A DNA stretch of 64,000 nt. Origin: Phycisphaerae bacterium. Lineage in GTDB: Bacteria > Planctomycetota > Phycisphaerae > UBA1845 > UTPLA1. The DNA lies in assembly GCA_035275405.1 (NCBI GenBank), contig DATEMU010000012.1, positions 186,001 to 250,000 of the forward strand. Reading direction: 5' to 3'. Both the position numbers and the translations under genes were made by a program. Below are positions 1 through 8,727 of this stretch, piece by piece (position 1 is the first letter of the stretch; every line of letters starts with the position of its first letter). The notes beneath the pieces were generated by a model that did no database searches, was not told the DNA's origin, and was given only the letters and a program-made list of their open reading frames with translations.

Positions 1-931
1 TCAACGCTTTATCCTCCGCAATGAGAATGCGCAAACGACGCTCGGCGGCGGGATCATTGTTCGGCCCGTCTCGCGGCGAATCCGCGGCAACGACGCGGCG
101 GAGATTGAGTTAGTGACGGCCGCGGCGTCGCCCGAGCCGCTCCGCCGCTATGAAGCGGCGCTGCGTAGGGCATGGTTTGAACTTCAATCAACGACCGGAG
201 AATCGGGGCGGATAAACCTGCGGCTGTCCTGCGCGACCGGCCTCGACGCGGCGGACCTTGGCGCGCTGCACCAACGCCTGGAGAAACAGGGCGCCATCAT
301 CCGCATTGACGCCGGGCGGGTGGTGCATCGCGCCGTGCTGGACGCTGTCTCCGAGCGAGCCCTGGCCTATCTGCGGCGTCATCACAAGAGCAACCCCAAC
401 GAGCCGGGCGTTCAGCGCGATCGGTTTGTCGGCTGGCTGGAGCAGCGGACGGCAGCGGGTTGCGGGCGGTGGATGTTGGCCCGCTTGGAGAGCGCCGGAA
501 AAGTTGCAACTCGCGGCCCCTACGTCGCCCATTACGAATTTCGCCCCGCGCTCTCGCCAGAAGACGCCGATCTACTGGAACGCGCGATCCGCGAAATCAC
601 GGCCGCGGGCTTTGATCCGCCGTTGCTGGCGGTTTTGAAGGCCGCCGCCGGTCTTTCGGAGGCGCGAATGAAGGTGCTGGAGGATACCGCCAAATGCGAT
701 CCTCGCGTGGTACAGATCGCGCCCCAGCACTTCATCTCGTCACAAACTCTTCAGAAAATGAAGGACACGGTGCGCGGCCTGGGGGCCGGTCGATCCTTCA
801 AGCTCGCGGAGGTCCGCGACGCGCTGGGCTTGAGCCGTCGCGTCGTGCAGACGTTGCTGGAGCATCTGGACCGCGTTCAATTCACCAAGCGTGTCGGGGA
901 CGAGCGCGTGCTTTTGGAGGCCGGCCAGTGA
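1..931 (+). CDS. selB: Selenocysteine-specific elongation factor SelB, C-terminal part (5' end outside window)
   Basis: SelB is the EF-Tu-like GTPase that delivers selenocysteyl-tRNA to UGA codons next to a SECIS hairpin. Only the last ~309 codons lie here; the reading frame is open from base 2. The first residues, QRFILRNENAQTTLGGG followed by IIVRP, match the end of the EF-Tu-like domain 3 of SelB. The rest reads as the tandem winged-helix C-terminal domains that bind SECIS RNA, ending in a typical helix-turn-helix segment (FKLAEVRDALGLSRRVVQTLLEHLD). The GTPase domain is upstream of the window. The stop codon TGA overlaps the GTG start of selA by 4 bases, so the two are probably translationally coupled. 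The identification rests on the domain-3 signature plus the selA neighbour. Confidence 0.9.
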   Translation, partial: QRFILRNENAQTTLGGGIIVRPVSRRIRGNDAAEIELVTAAASPEPLRRYEAALRRAWFELQSTTGESGRINLRLSCATGLDAADLGALHQRLEKQGAIIRIDAGRVVHRAVLDAVSERALAYLRRHHKSNPNEPGVQRDRFVGWLEQRTAAGCGRWMLARLESAGKVATRGPYVAHYEFRPALSPEDADLLERAIREITAAGFDPPLLAVLKAAAGLSEARMKVLEDTAKCDPRVVQIAPQHFISSQTLQKMKDTVRGLGAGRSFKLAEVRDALGLSRRVVQTLLEHLDRVQFTKRVGDERVLLEAGQ

Positions 932-2343
932 ATACCTCTGTCGATCTTGCGCAGATTCCGTCGATGACCGCGTTACTTGACGCGGCCGCGCGGGAAGATT
1001 TCAGCGGCGTGCCAAAATCGGTGTTGACGGACGCCCTTCGAGAGGCGGTATCGGCCATTCGCGACGAGTTGCAGCATGACGCAGCGGCCAGCGGGACTGA
1101 TTTCAGTGCCATGGCAGTCTTGCGTCGCGCCCGCGCGCTATTGTCCGAACGCCACGCGCAACGCCTGACCCGCGTCATCAACGCCACGGGCATCGTCCTG
1201 CACACGGGCCTGGGCCGCAGCGTTCTCGCCGATGTGGCCATGCAGCGGATCACGAAGGTTGCCCAGGGGTATTGCTCGCTCGAAATCGACCTCGCGACCG
1301 GCAAACGCGGCAGTCGCGGCCGCTACGCCGAAGACCTTCTGTGCCGCCTGACCGGCGCGGATGCGGCGCTGGTCGTGAACAACAACGCAGCGGCGACGAT
1401 GCTGGCGCTGCGGGGTTTGGCCGCGTGGCGCGAGGTGATCGTCTCGCGCGGTCAACTCATCGAAATCGGCGGCTCCTATCGCCTGCCGGAAGTGATGACG
1501 GCGGGGGGCGCGATCCTCCGCGAGGTCGGCACAACGAACAAGACACACCTCGCCGATTACGAGAAGGCGATCAGCGAGCGGACGGCGATGATCATGCACG
1601 TCCACACCAGCAACTACCGCGTCGTCGGGTTCGCCGAAGCGCCGGACACCGCCGAGCTGGCGACGCTGGCCCACGACCGGGGGCTGATTCTCTTCGATGA
1701 TCTCGGCAGTGGCGCGCTGCAAGATGATCCATTCTGGAAAACTGCCGACGAGCCGACCGTCCCTGCCAGCCTAGCAGCCGGTGCCGATCTCGTCTCCTTC
1801 AGCGGCGACAAGCTCCTGGGCGGTCCGCAGGCGGGCATCCTGCTCGGGCGCCGCGAGACGATCGAGCGGCTTCGCAAAGACCCGATGACGCGGGCCTTGC
1901 GCGTGGACAAACTGACCGTCGCAGCGCTGGAGGCGACGCTGGAACTGTACCAGTCGCCGCAGGAGGCCAAGGCGCAAATCCCCATCCTGGCCGCCCTGTC
2001 GGAGACCATCGAATCACTGATGTCGCGTGGAAACGACCTCGCATCGATGTTACGGAATGCACGGCCCGGCGACTCATTCGCCGTCGAACGCGACGAGAGC
2101 TTCGCCGGCGGCGGGTCGCTGCCCGCCTGGCCGCTGCCCACGGCGATCGTGCAATGGAAGCCGACGAGCGGACTGTCGCTCGACGAAATCGCTCGACGAA
2201 TGCGCAGCGGCGATCCCGCCGTCCTCCCGCGAATCCGCGACGACGCGATCTGTTTTGATTTGCGCACCATCGCCGCCCATGAATACGGCGCTCTGGTCGC
2301 GGCCGCGGTCGCCGCGTCAAATCCGTCCGTGGTGACCACGTGA
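928..2343 (+). CDS. selA: L-seryl-tRNA(Sec) selenium transferase
   Basis: PLP enzyme that converts seryl-tRNA(Sec) to selenocysteyl-tRNA(Sec) using selenophosphate. It is 471 residues long, the usual SelA length. Family signatures are an N-terminal LPS-like segment (IPSMTALLDAA), RVINATGIVLHTGLGR, the VVNNNAAATMLAL segment, GGSYRLPEVM, and the PLP-lysine region FSGDKLLGGPQAGI. The GTG at 928 is chosen because it overlaps the selB stop (GTGA) and starts the family-like N terminus; the open frame extends further upstream, but only through selB. The C-terminal end overlaps apgM by 4 bases. The gene order selB-selA is the reverse of the more familiar selA-selB. Confidence 0.95.
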   Translation: MNTSVDLAQIPSMTALLDAAAREDFSGVPKSVLTDALREAVSAIRDELQHDAAASGTDFSAMAVLRRARALLSERHAQRLTRVINATGIVLHTGLGRSVLADVAMQRITKVAQGYCSLEIDLATGKRGSRGRYAEDLLCRLTGADAALVVNNNAAATMLALRGLAAWREVIVSRGQLIEIGGSYRLPEVMTAGGAILREVGTTNKTHLADYEKAISERTAMIMHVHTSNYRVVGFAEAPDTAELATLAHDRGLILFDDLGSGALQDDPFWKTADEPTVPASLAAGADLVSFSGDKLLGGPQAGILLGRRETIERLRKDPMTRALRVDKLTVAALEATLELYQSPQEAKAQIPILAALSETIESLMSRGNDLASMLRNARPGDSFAVERDESFAGGGSLPAWPLPTAIVQWKPTSGLSLDEIARRMRSGDPAVLPRIRDDAICFDLRTIAAHEYGALVAAAVAASNPSVVTT

Positions 2344-3545
2344 AAACCGGCACCAAATACGCCATCATCCTCCCCGACGGCGCCGCCGATGAGCCGGTCG
2401 CGGCGCTCGGAGATCGCACGCCATTGGAGGCCGCGGAAATCCCGCACATGCACTCCATCGCCGAGACCGGGCGAATCGGCACCGTGCGCACGGTCCCCGA
2501 GGGGCTTACGCCGGGCAGCGATGTCGCGACGATGTCACTGTTCGGCTACGACCCACGAAAACACTACACCGGCCGGGCACCCATCGAGGCTGTCGCGCGC
2601 AACCTCCGCCTCCGTCCGGATGACGTGGTCTTTCGCTGCAACTTCGTCAACGTGACGGGCGGCGAGATGACGGACTTCACCGCCGGCCATATCCGCTCCG
2701 CCGAGGCACAGGCGATCATCGACGAGCTGAACGCAAAGTTCTCGACGGAGGATCTTCGCTTTCATGCCGGCGTGTCGTATCGCAACCTCCTTGTCCTGCG
2801 CGATCCAACAACGCTGGAGGTCGCCTGCATGCCGCCGCACGACATTCCCGGGGAGGCCGTCTCCGAGTACCTGCCCAAAGGTAAGGCGGCGGAGCGAATC
2901 CGCCGCATCATGGAAGAGGCCGAACCGATCGTCACGCGGCATGACGTCAATCAAGTCCGCAAAGACCTCGGCGAGTTACCCGCGACCGCGATCTGGCTCT
3001 GGGGACAGGGGCTCGTGCCGATCATGCGCCGCTTTCGGCAGCGCTTTGGCGTTCGCGGCGCGGCCATCGCCGCCGTCGACCTGATTCGCGGCCTCGCCAA
3101 GCTCCTCGGCTGGACGCTTATCGACGTGCCCGGCGCGACGGGGTACCTCGATACCGACTACGCCGCCAAGGGCCGCGCCGCCGTCGCCGCACTCGATGAA
3201 TACGACCTCGTTGCCGTGCACATCGAGGCGCCCGACGAAGCCGGTCACATGGGAGATGCCGCCGCCAAGGTGACGGCCCTGGAGCAGATCGACCAACACA
3301 TCGTTGAACCGATCCTCGAGAAACTGCGCGGTTTTCCTGATTGGCGAATTCTCATCGCCCCGGATCACCCGACGCCGGTCAACAAACGCACGCATACCGG
3401 TGATGCGCCACCCTTCTGCATGGCGGGATCGGATGTCGAGCGTGGGCCCGCCCCGGCCGAGCGTTTCTGCGAGCACTCCGCACGGCAAAGCGGCCTGCAT
3501 ATCGAGGAGGGCCACGAGCTGATGGAGTATTTCCTGACGCGTTAG
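2340..3545 (+). CDS. apgM: ApgM-type cofactor-independent phosphoglycerate mutase / putative homoserine kinase
   Basis: 401-residue alkaline-phosphatase-superfamily enzyme. It opens with KYAIILPDGAADEP and has the phosphoserine-acceptor segment GLTPGSDVATMSLFGYDP, then RAPIEAVA and the C-terminal metal-ligand regions HIEAPDEAGHMGD and LIAPDHPTPV. The archaeal members interconvert 3- and 2-phosphoglycerate. Several bacterial homologues are instead annotated as homoserine kinases of a second type, so the substrate cannot be decided from sequence alone. The GTG start overlaps the selA stop (GTGA), making this the third gene of a tightly packed run. No threonine-pathway gene is adjacent to support the homoserine kinase reading. 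Confidence 0.88.
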   Translation: MKTGTKYAIILPDGAADEPVAALGDRTPLEAAEIPHMHSIAETGRIGTVRTVPEGLTPGSDVATMSLFGYDPRKHYTGRAPIEAVARNLRLRPDDVVFRCNFVNVTGGEMTDFTAGHIRSAEAQAIIDELNAKFSTEDLRFHAGVSYRNLLVLRDPTTLEVACMPPHDIPGEAVSEYLPKGKAAERIRRIMEEAEPIVTRHDVNQVRKDLGELPATAIWLWGQGLVPIMRRFRQRFGVRGAAIAAVDLIRGLAKLLGWTLIDVPGATGYLDTDYAAKGRAAVAALDEYDLVAVHIEAPDEAGHMGDAAAKVTALEQIDQHIVEPILEKLRGFPDWRILIAPDHPTPVNKRTHTGDAPPFCMAGSDVERGPAPAERFCEHSARQSGLHIEEGHELMEYFLTR

Positions 3546-3684
3546 TAGCGCTGGAATGACACGACCGATAACTTCGCGGACGCGCGTTTTTTCGGCCGAC
3601 CGGTTCTCCGTGCAGCAATTCGTAATCCCCGCCGATCAAGGGTTGTGGACCCGGTCTTGCCGCCGGCGAACACCACGCACATCC

Positions 3685-4890
3685 ATGACTACCGCGACCC
3701 TTGCCCCGAAGTTCAACACGACCCTCGGAAACGTCCGGCAGTACCTCCGCGAGCGATGCACGACAGTCCGGCCGATCAAGGTCTGTCATCCGGTATGGAC
3801 GCTGGAAAGCGGCGGGCTGGAACGGCAGTTGCTTCAGATCATCCGCGGAATGTCGGACGAGCAGTTTCGACACCTGATCATTGTGCGCGGACCGGGCCCG
3901 CTACCGATCGATCTCCCGGACCACGTGGAATGCCTGCGTCATGAAGGGCCACAGCGGGATTTGATGTGGTCGCGGCGGCTGGGCTCGATTTTGTTCGACG
4001 AGCAGGTGGACATCCTGCACCTTCGCGGGCTGGCCATGTTGACCGACGGCGTCCTGGCGGCGCAGTTCGCGGGGCGGGTCCGGACGGTCATGAGCTTTCA
4101 TGGATTCGAGACGAGTCCGCCACGGATCGGTCCGATCAAGCGGCGGGTGCTGCGCTGGGCGATCGGACGCTGCGACGAGCGCTGGGCCGTGAGCGGCCGC
4201 GCGGCCGAAGGGCTCGCCCGGGAGTTGAACATGGAGCCCGAGGAGTTTGACGTGCTACCGAATGGGGTCGACACCGCGCGGTTCACGCCGCCGCAGAATC
4301 GCGACGAGGTGCGGCGCCGGCTGGGATTGCCGTTGGACCGGCGGATCGTCCTGAATGTCGGCAACCTCAAGCCGATCAAGGGCCATGACATCCTGCTCGA
4401 AGCGATGGGTCGAATGAACGGCGCGACGGCCAATACCACGCTTGTCGTCGTCGGGCACGATTATCGAAACGGCGTATTGCAGGAGTGGGCGAAGGCTCGT
4501 CTGCCGCAGTGCGATATTCGCTTTGTGGGGCGGCAGGATGACGTCCTGCCCTGGTATCAGGCGGCGGATCTGTTCGTATTGCCTTCGCACGGAGAAGGAC
4601 TGTCCAACGCCCTGCTCGAGGCCATGGCGTGCGGTCTGCCGGTCATTGCGACCGAGGTGGGAGGGAACAGCGATGTCGTGCAACATGGCCGGACGGGGCT
4701 GCTCATCCAGCCCGATTGCCCGCAACAACTGGCCGACGTGATAACGGCCGTTCTGGCGGATGATGCACGGCGCGCTGCGTGGGGTGATGCGGCGCGGCGG
4801 CATGTCGAACGCTGTTTCAACATCACACACACGCGCGAGGCGTATGAGCAGCGCTACACGGCGCTGACGGGCCGCCGGGAAGAGCGATGA
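3685..4890 (+). CDS. GT4-family glycosyltransferase
   Basis: GT-B fold glycosyltransferase of about 401 residues. The N-terminal domain starts KVCHPVWTLESGGLERQ, where the SGGLERQ acceptor-side glycine loop is typical. The C-terminal domain has VLNVGNLKPIKGHDILLEA and the donor-binding EX7E region HGEGLSNALLEAMACG followed by LPVIATEVGG. It would transfer a sugar from a nucleotide sugar, probably for a surface glycan, given the exporter permease whose ATG overlaps its stop. An open frame runs from 3556, but the additional 43 residues look unlike the family, so I place the start at the ATG at 3685. No clear Shine-Dalgarno is visible at either site. Confidence 0.88.
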   Translation: MTTATLAPKFNTTLGNVRQYLRERCTTVRPIKVCHPVWTLESGGLERQLLQIIRGMSDEQFRHLIIVRGPGPLPIDLPDHVECLRHEGPQRDLMWSRRLGSILFDEQVDILHLRGLAMLTDGVLAAQFAGRVRTVMSFHGFETSPPRIGPIKRRVLRWAIGRCDERWAVSGRAAEGLARELNMEPEEFDVLPNGVDTARFTPPQNRDEVRRRLGLPLDRRIVLNVGNLKPIKGHDILLEAMGRMNGATANTTLVVVGHDYRNGVLQEWAKARLPQCDIRFVGRQDDVLPWYQAADLFVLPSHGEGLSNALLEAMACGLPVIATEVGGNSDVVQHGRTGLLIQPDCPQQLADVITAVLADDARRAAWGDAARRHVERCFNITHTREAYEQRYTALTGRREER

Positions 4891-5747
4891 TCGGCGCGGC
4901 GACGGCGATCGATGATGCCCGGACGGCGGCGCGGCCCTTTGCTCAACTCCTGCGATACCGCGAGCTGATCTGGACCCTCGCCTGGCGCGACATCCACGTC
5001 CGCTACAAGCACTCGATGCTGGGGGCGGCGTGGGCGGTCCTGCCGCCAGTCGCGATGATGCTCGTCTTCAACTTCGTCTTCGGGGCCGTCGCCGACATTG
5101 ACCGGCAGAAGTTGACGGGCCATGCCAACGTGCCCTATTGCCTGTTTGCGTTCTGCGGTCTGGTGCCGTGGATGTTCCTGGCGAACGGGCTGACGGCGGC
5201 GACGACGAGCCTCGTGGCGAATCGGCAACTCGTGACCAAGGTTTACTTCCCGCGGGCGGTCCTGCCGCTGGCGTCGATCGGCAGCGCGCTGATCGATTTT
5301 CTGATCGCCGGGGCGATTCTGGTCCTGCTCACCGGGTATTACCATTTCACTTCGGACGCATGGCGGTTTGAGTGGCACCCGTCGATCCTGCTGCTGCCCC
5401 TCGTCGTCGTTGTGCAGATCGTCTTTATGTGCGGCGTGGGCCTTTTGCTCTCGATGGCCAATCTGTTCTATCGCGACGTGGGGTTTTTGTTCCGCGCGCT
5501 CGTCCAGCTCTGGATGTTCCTCACCTGCGTCGTCTATCAACTCGATGCGGGCGGCGGGTGGAAGCGGCTGGTCATCCAGCTCAATCCCCTGACGCCGATT
5601 ATCCGGGCCTACCGGGACTGCCTTCTCTTCGGCCGCCTTCCCCTCGACGCCTCCTTCACCGGTGCGGCGGCGATCTCCTTCTTGCTGTTGTTCCTGGGGT
5701 GGCGATGGTTCCGGTCGCGGGAGATGGAGTTCGCGGAGTACATTTAG
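4887..5747 (+). CDS. ABC-2 type polysaccharide/polyol export permease (Wzm/TagG-like)
   Basis: 286-residue integral membrane protein of the ABC-2 family. The cytoplasmic N terminus LIWTLAWRDIHVRYKHSMLG is the family amphipathic segment, followed by six hydrophobic helices and the conserved LNPLTPIIRAYRDCLLFG region near the C terminus. Members export O-antigen or teichoic-acid-type glycans together with a Wzt/TagH ATPase. Translation is probably coupled to the upstream glycosyltransferase (ATGA overlap). No ATPase gene flanks it: the next gene is convergent and unrelated, so the partner must be encoded elsewhere. Confidence 0.9.
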   Translation: MIGAATAIDDARTAARPFAQLLRYRELIWTLAWRDIHVRYKHSMLGAAWAVLPPVAMMLVFNFVFGAVADIDRQKLTGHANVPYCLFAFCGLVPWMFLANGLTAATTSLVANRQLVTKVYFPRAVLPLASIGSALIDFLIAGAILVLLTGYYHFTSDAWRFEWHPSILLLPLVVVVQIVFMCGVGLLLSMANLFYRDVGFLFRALVQLWMFLTCVVYQLDAGGGWKRLVIQLNPLTPIIRAYRDCLLFGRLPLDASFTGAAAISFLLLFLGWRWFRSREMEFAEYI

Positions 5748-5899
5748 TCGCACGCGGACTTTCGACAAGGCGAAACTCGCCGTTGTTGGGCGCCGCTTTT
5801 CGTTCCGGCTACCCGCGGCGCTCCCTCACGGTCGCGGCTCTGATCGGCTTGCGCCTCGCGACCCGGATGGGAGACGGCTAGGTCGACGCGCGATCGCCA

Positions 5900-6670
5900 T
5901 CATTTGTCCGAGGGGTTGTCGATTGTGCCGCGCTGGTAGAGGTGGATGTTGGTCGGGGCGGAGGCCCCGCCCGAGAGGACCATCGAGAGACCGGCCTCCA
6001 TCGTCAGGTTGGTCGGCGTGATGCGTTCGACCGGCACCAGTTCCATATACCCGCTGGTCGGGTTCGGCGTCGTGGGGACGAAGACCGTCGCGTAGCGCTG
6101 GCCGCTGTTGGCGTCGGTAATGACGTTCGTCAGGAAGGCCAGTGCCCGCATGTTTTCGTGCGGAAAGTCGATCAGCACGACTCGCTGGGCGGACGCGCCC
6201 GTCCGACCGGCGCCGGACAGCGCCTGCACGATCCGCTTGATGGCGACGTAAATTGTTTCCACGAGCGGGATTCGTTCCAGCATCCACTCGAACAGGCCGA
6301 TGATCCGCACGCCGACGGCGTTGGTGCCGATCCAGCCGAGCAGGTAGAGCGTCACGATGGTGAGGACGACGGCGATGAGGCTCTGGTACCACGTCGCGCT
6401 GTCGGGGTGGAATTCCGGAATCTCGATGGCCAGGCCGAAGGCCCAGACGATGGCCCAGGCGATCCAAGCGATCAGGTTGGAGCCCACCCACAGCGCCGCG
6501 GCGTAGACAAAGCTGATCAGCCAGAACGTGACGGCGAGGGGGACAATCAAGAGCAGGCCGGCGAAGATGCGACCGCGGATCGAACGCGGCGTCACGTTGC
6601 GCTTGGCCTTGGCGACGTCCGCTTCGGGAGAGACTGGCGGACCGGGAATGGGGGAGGGCGCGGCGGACAT
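5900..6670 (-). CDS. DUF502 family membrane protein
   Basis: About 256 residues. After a proline-rich N terminus come two transmembrane regions (GLLLIVPLAVTFWLISFVYA and the segment around SLIAVVLTIVTLYLLGWIG) and the DUF502 core: ERIPLVETIYVAIKRIVQAL, then VVLIDFPHENMRALAFLTN and FVPTTPNPTSGYMELVP. The family is widespread in bacteria; its role is not established. I chose the ATG at 6670 (MSAAPSP); an open frame runs 16 codons further upstream. It stands alone on the minus strand between two rightward units, and I see no functional link to either. Confidence 0.85.
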   Translation of the reverse strand: MSAAPSPIPGPPVSPEADVAKAKRNVTPRSIRGRIFAGLLLIVPLAVTFWLISFVYAAALWVGSNLIAWIAWAIVWAFGLAIEIPEFHPDSATWYQSLIAVVLTIVTLYLLGWIGTNAVGVRIIGLFEWMLERIPLVETIYVAIKRIVQALSGAGRTGASAQRVVLIDFPHENMRALAFLTNVITDANSGQRYATVFVPTTPNPTSGYMELVPVERITPTNLTMEAGLSMVLSGGASAPTNIHLYQRGTIDNPSDK

Positions 6671-6738
6671 GACGGTGGCATCCTTTCCGGGGGGAAGTAT
6701 ATCGACGGCGGCGGCCAATGGCGATTCACGCCATCCGA

Positions 6739-6767
6739 TTGCGAGGGAACCGCGACCGGCCTAGAAT
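6739..6767 (+). promoter_or_regulatory. Candidate sigma70-type promoter for the 6850 gene
   Basis: TTGCGA at 6739-6744, a 17-base spacer and TAGAAT at 6762-6767, about 80 bases before the ATG at 6850 and in the gap between divergent genes. Assigned by eye only. Confidence 0.35.
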
Positions 6768-6849
6768 CGTCCAACAGTCTATCTACACGCGATGGTCGGG
6801 GCGGGATGCGACCAGCGGCGGTATCCGGCGAGCGCGGGAGGCGATAGCA

Positions 6850-8727
6850 ATGTCGGCCCTTCAAAGACAAGTGGCGGCGGCCCAGCGCCGGTTGTGGTTG
6901 ATACGATCTCTGCGCCTCTGGGGTTGGACGCTTTTTGGCGCCGCGGCGGCATGGACAGCGCTGCTGATTTGCGATCGGCTGTTTGCGCTGCAGGCCCCCT
7001 TGCGACTGTCGGCGTTGATCGCACTCGGCGCGAGCATGGCAGCAGCCGTTTTGTGGATGACGCTGACCCGCGAGCGCGAATTGGCGGCCGCCGTGGCCCT
7101 CGATGCCGCCGCGGGACTCAAAGAACGAACTTCGACCGGCTTGCACGCCGAGGCGCGAGCGGACGATCCCTTTGCCCGTGCCGTCATTGCCGACGCGGAA
7201 CGGTCGGTGACTGGGATCTCGGCGGCCAAGGTGCTTCCGCTGCGCTGGACCCGCTCGTTGTCGTGGAGTATCGCGATGGTCGTCGTCGCGGTCGTCTCCC
7301 TGGCCCTGCCGCAATTCGATCTTCTCAAGCGGGATGAGGCCAAGGCCGCGGCCGCCGCCCGGCAGGCGGCCGTCGATCAAATCCGCAGCGTCGTCGCCAA
7401 GCCGGTCTCGGCGATCGCACAGGTTGCCGAGAAGAACCCCGACCTGGCGGTGGCCGACCAAATCAAGGCGTTGGAAGACGCGATGCGGACCGACGCCGTG
7501 AAAGACCCCGATGTCCTGCGGCGCGAGGCGGTCAAACAACTGGACCGGCTGCAGGACGCGCTGAAGGACAAGGCCAACTCGGAGCGGTTCAAGGCCCTCG
7601 ACGAGACGAAGAAGCGCTTCAAGCAGATTGGCGAATCCAGTGATCCGAAAAATGAGCTGGGCAAGCTGATGGAGCAGATGTCCGCGGGCAATTTTGAAGG
7701 CGCCCAGAAGGAACTCAAACAGTTGCAGGAGAAACTGGCTAAGCGGTCCCACGACAATCCGGCCGACGCAAAGAAGGCCGAGGAAATCCAAAAGCAGCTC
7801 AACGACCTGGCCAAGAAGATGGAAGCCGCCGCGCAGGACCAGCAGTCTGCGCGGGAAATGAAAAATGCGGGGATGTCGGAGAAGGACGTGCAGCGCGTCC
7901 TCGATGCACTGGCCAAGAAGGATACCAAACAGCTTGAGAAGCTCGCGCAAGAACTGGCCGAGCGGATGAAAGACCGCGGCGTCACGCAGGAGCAGATCAA
8001 GCAGATGATGGAAAAGGCGGCGCAGCGCCAGCAGGCCTGCAAGCAGATGCAGCAGATGGCGAACAAGATGGGCAATGCGTGCAAGCAGATGCAGCAGGGC
8101 AACCAGCAGGCCGCGCAGGACGAATTGAACGAGGCCGGTGAACAACTCAGCGAAATGGAGCAGATGGAGCAGTCGCTGAATGAGCTGGAAGGCCAGATGG
8201 CCTCGCTGGACGAAGCCCGCGACGGGTTGAACGAAGGGAATCAGAATCAGGGCGAAGGCCAATGCCAGGGCGACGGCGAGAATGGGCCGTGCAAAGGGTG
8301 CAACGGTTCAGGATTCAAGAAGGATGGATCGCCATGCCGGCATTGTGAGGGGACCGGCCGCAATAAGTCCGGCGGCGGCCGGGGCGCCGGGCCACGCGAC
8401 CGCGACGACAATGTCGATGTGGACTTTGAGAATAAGAAGGCCCGCGTCAAGACCGCCAAGGGCGGCAGCATCGTCGGCCAGCAATTCGTCAAGGGCGATC
8501 AGCTCAAGGGCAAGTCCGAAGTCGAGTTCATTGACGCCGCCCACGCCGCCGAGATCGATGCGACTGACTCGCTCAACCGCGACCGCATCCCGCGGGCCTA
8601 TCGCAAGGGCGTCCGCAACTACTTCGATCGCCTGGGCGAGACGGTGAAGACTGAAACTACCGATGGCGGCAAGAGTTCGACCGGCTCAGAGTCGAAGAAG
8701 CCGGCCGCGCCTACCGGTGGCCAGTGA
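6850..8727 (+). CDS. Membrane-anchored coiled-coil protein with a CXXCXGXG zinc knuckle
   Basis: About 625 residues; family not recognised. The N terminus holds two hydrophobic helices (LWGWTLFGAAAAWTALLI and LSALIALGASMAAAVLWMT) and a third near residue 145 (SWSIAMVVVAVVSLALP). A long helical, Lys/Glu/Gln/Met-rich region follows, with recurring KQMQQ and KKLEKLAQEL-like heptads, clearly coiled coil. Near residue 480 two DnaJ-style half motifs, CKGCNGSG and CRHCEGTG, could bind one zinc; DnaJ has four such half motifs. The C terminus is polar and low complexity. ATG 6850 is chosen because GGGAGG lies 8-9 bases upstream. Its stop overlaps the next gene's GTG, so it is the first gene of a run with the solute-binding protein and permease. 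Role unknown. Confidence 0.75.
   Translation: MSALQRQVAAAQRRLWLIRSLRLWGWTLFGAAAAWTALLICDRLFALQAPLRLSALIALGASMAAAVLWMTLTRERELAAAVALDAAAGLKERTSTGLHAEARADDPFARAVIADAERSVTGISAAKVLPLRWTRSLSWSIAMVVVAVVSLALPQFDLLKRDEAKAAAAARQAAVDQIRSVVAKPVSAIAQVAEKNPDLAVADQIKALEDAMRTDAVKDPDVLRREAVKQLDRLQDALKDKANSERFKALDETKKRFKQIGESSDPKNELGKLMEQMSAGNFEGAQKELKQLQEKLAKRSHDNPADAKKAEEIQKQLNDLAKKMEAAAQDQQSAREMKNAGMSEKDVQRVLDALAKKDTKQLEKLAQELAERMKDRGVTQEQIKQMMEKAAQRQQACKQMQQMANKMGNACKQMQQGNQQAAQDELNEAGEQLSEMEQMEQSLNELEGQMASLDEARDGLNEGNQNQGEGQCQGDGENGPCKGCNGSGFKKDGSPCRHCEGTGRNKSGGGRGAGPRDRDDNVDVDFENKKARVKTAKGGSIVGQQFVKGDQLKGKSEVEFIDAAHAAEIDATDSLNRDRIPRAYRKGVRNYFDRLGETVKTETTDGGKSSTGSESKKPAAPTGGQ

Noticed and set aside
5800-5880. 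GC-rich stretch CTCCCTCACGGTCGCGGCTC in the convergent gap
   Set aside because: Looks like a known kind of intergenic filler, but only one copy was seen here, so I do not call it a repeat.
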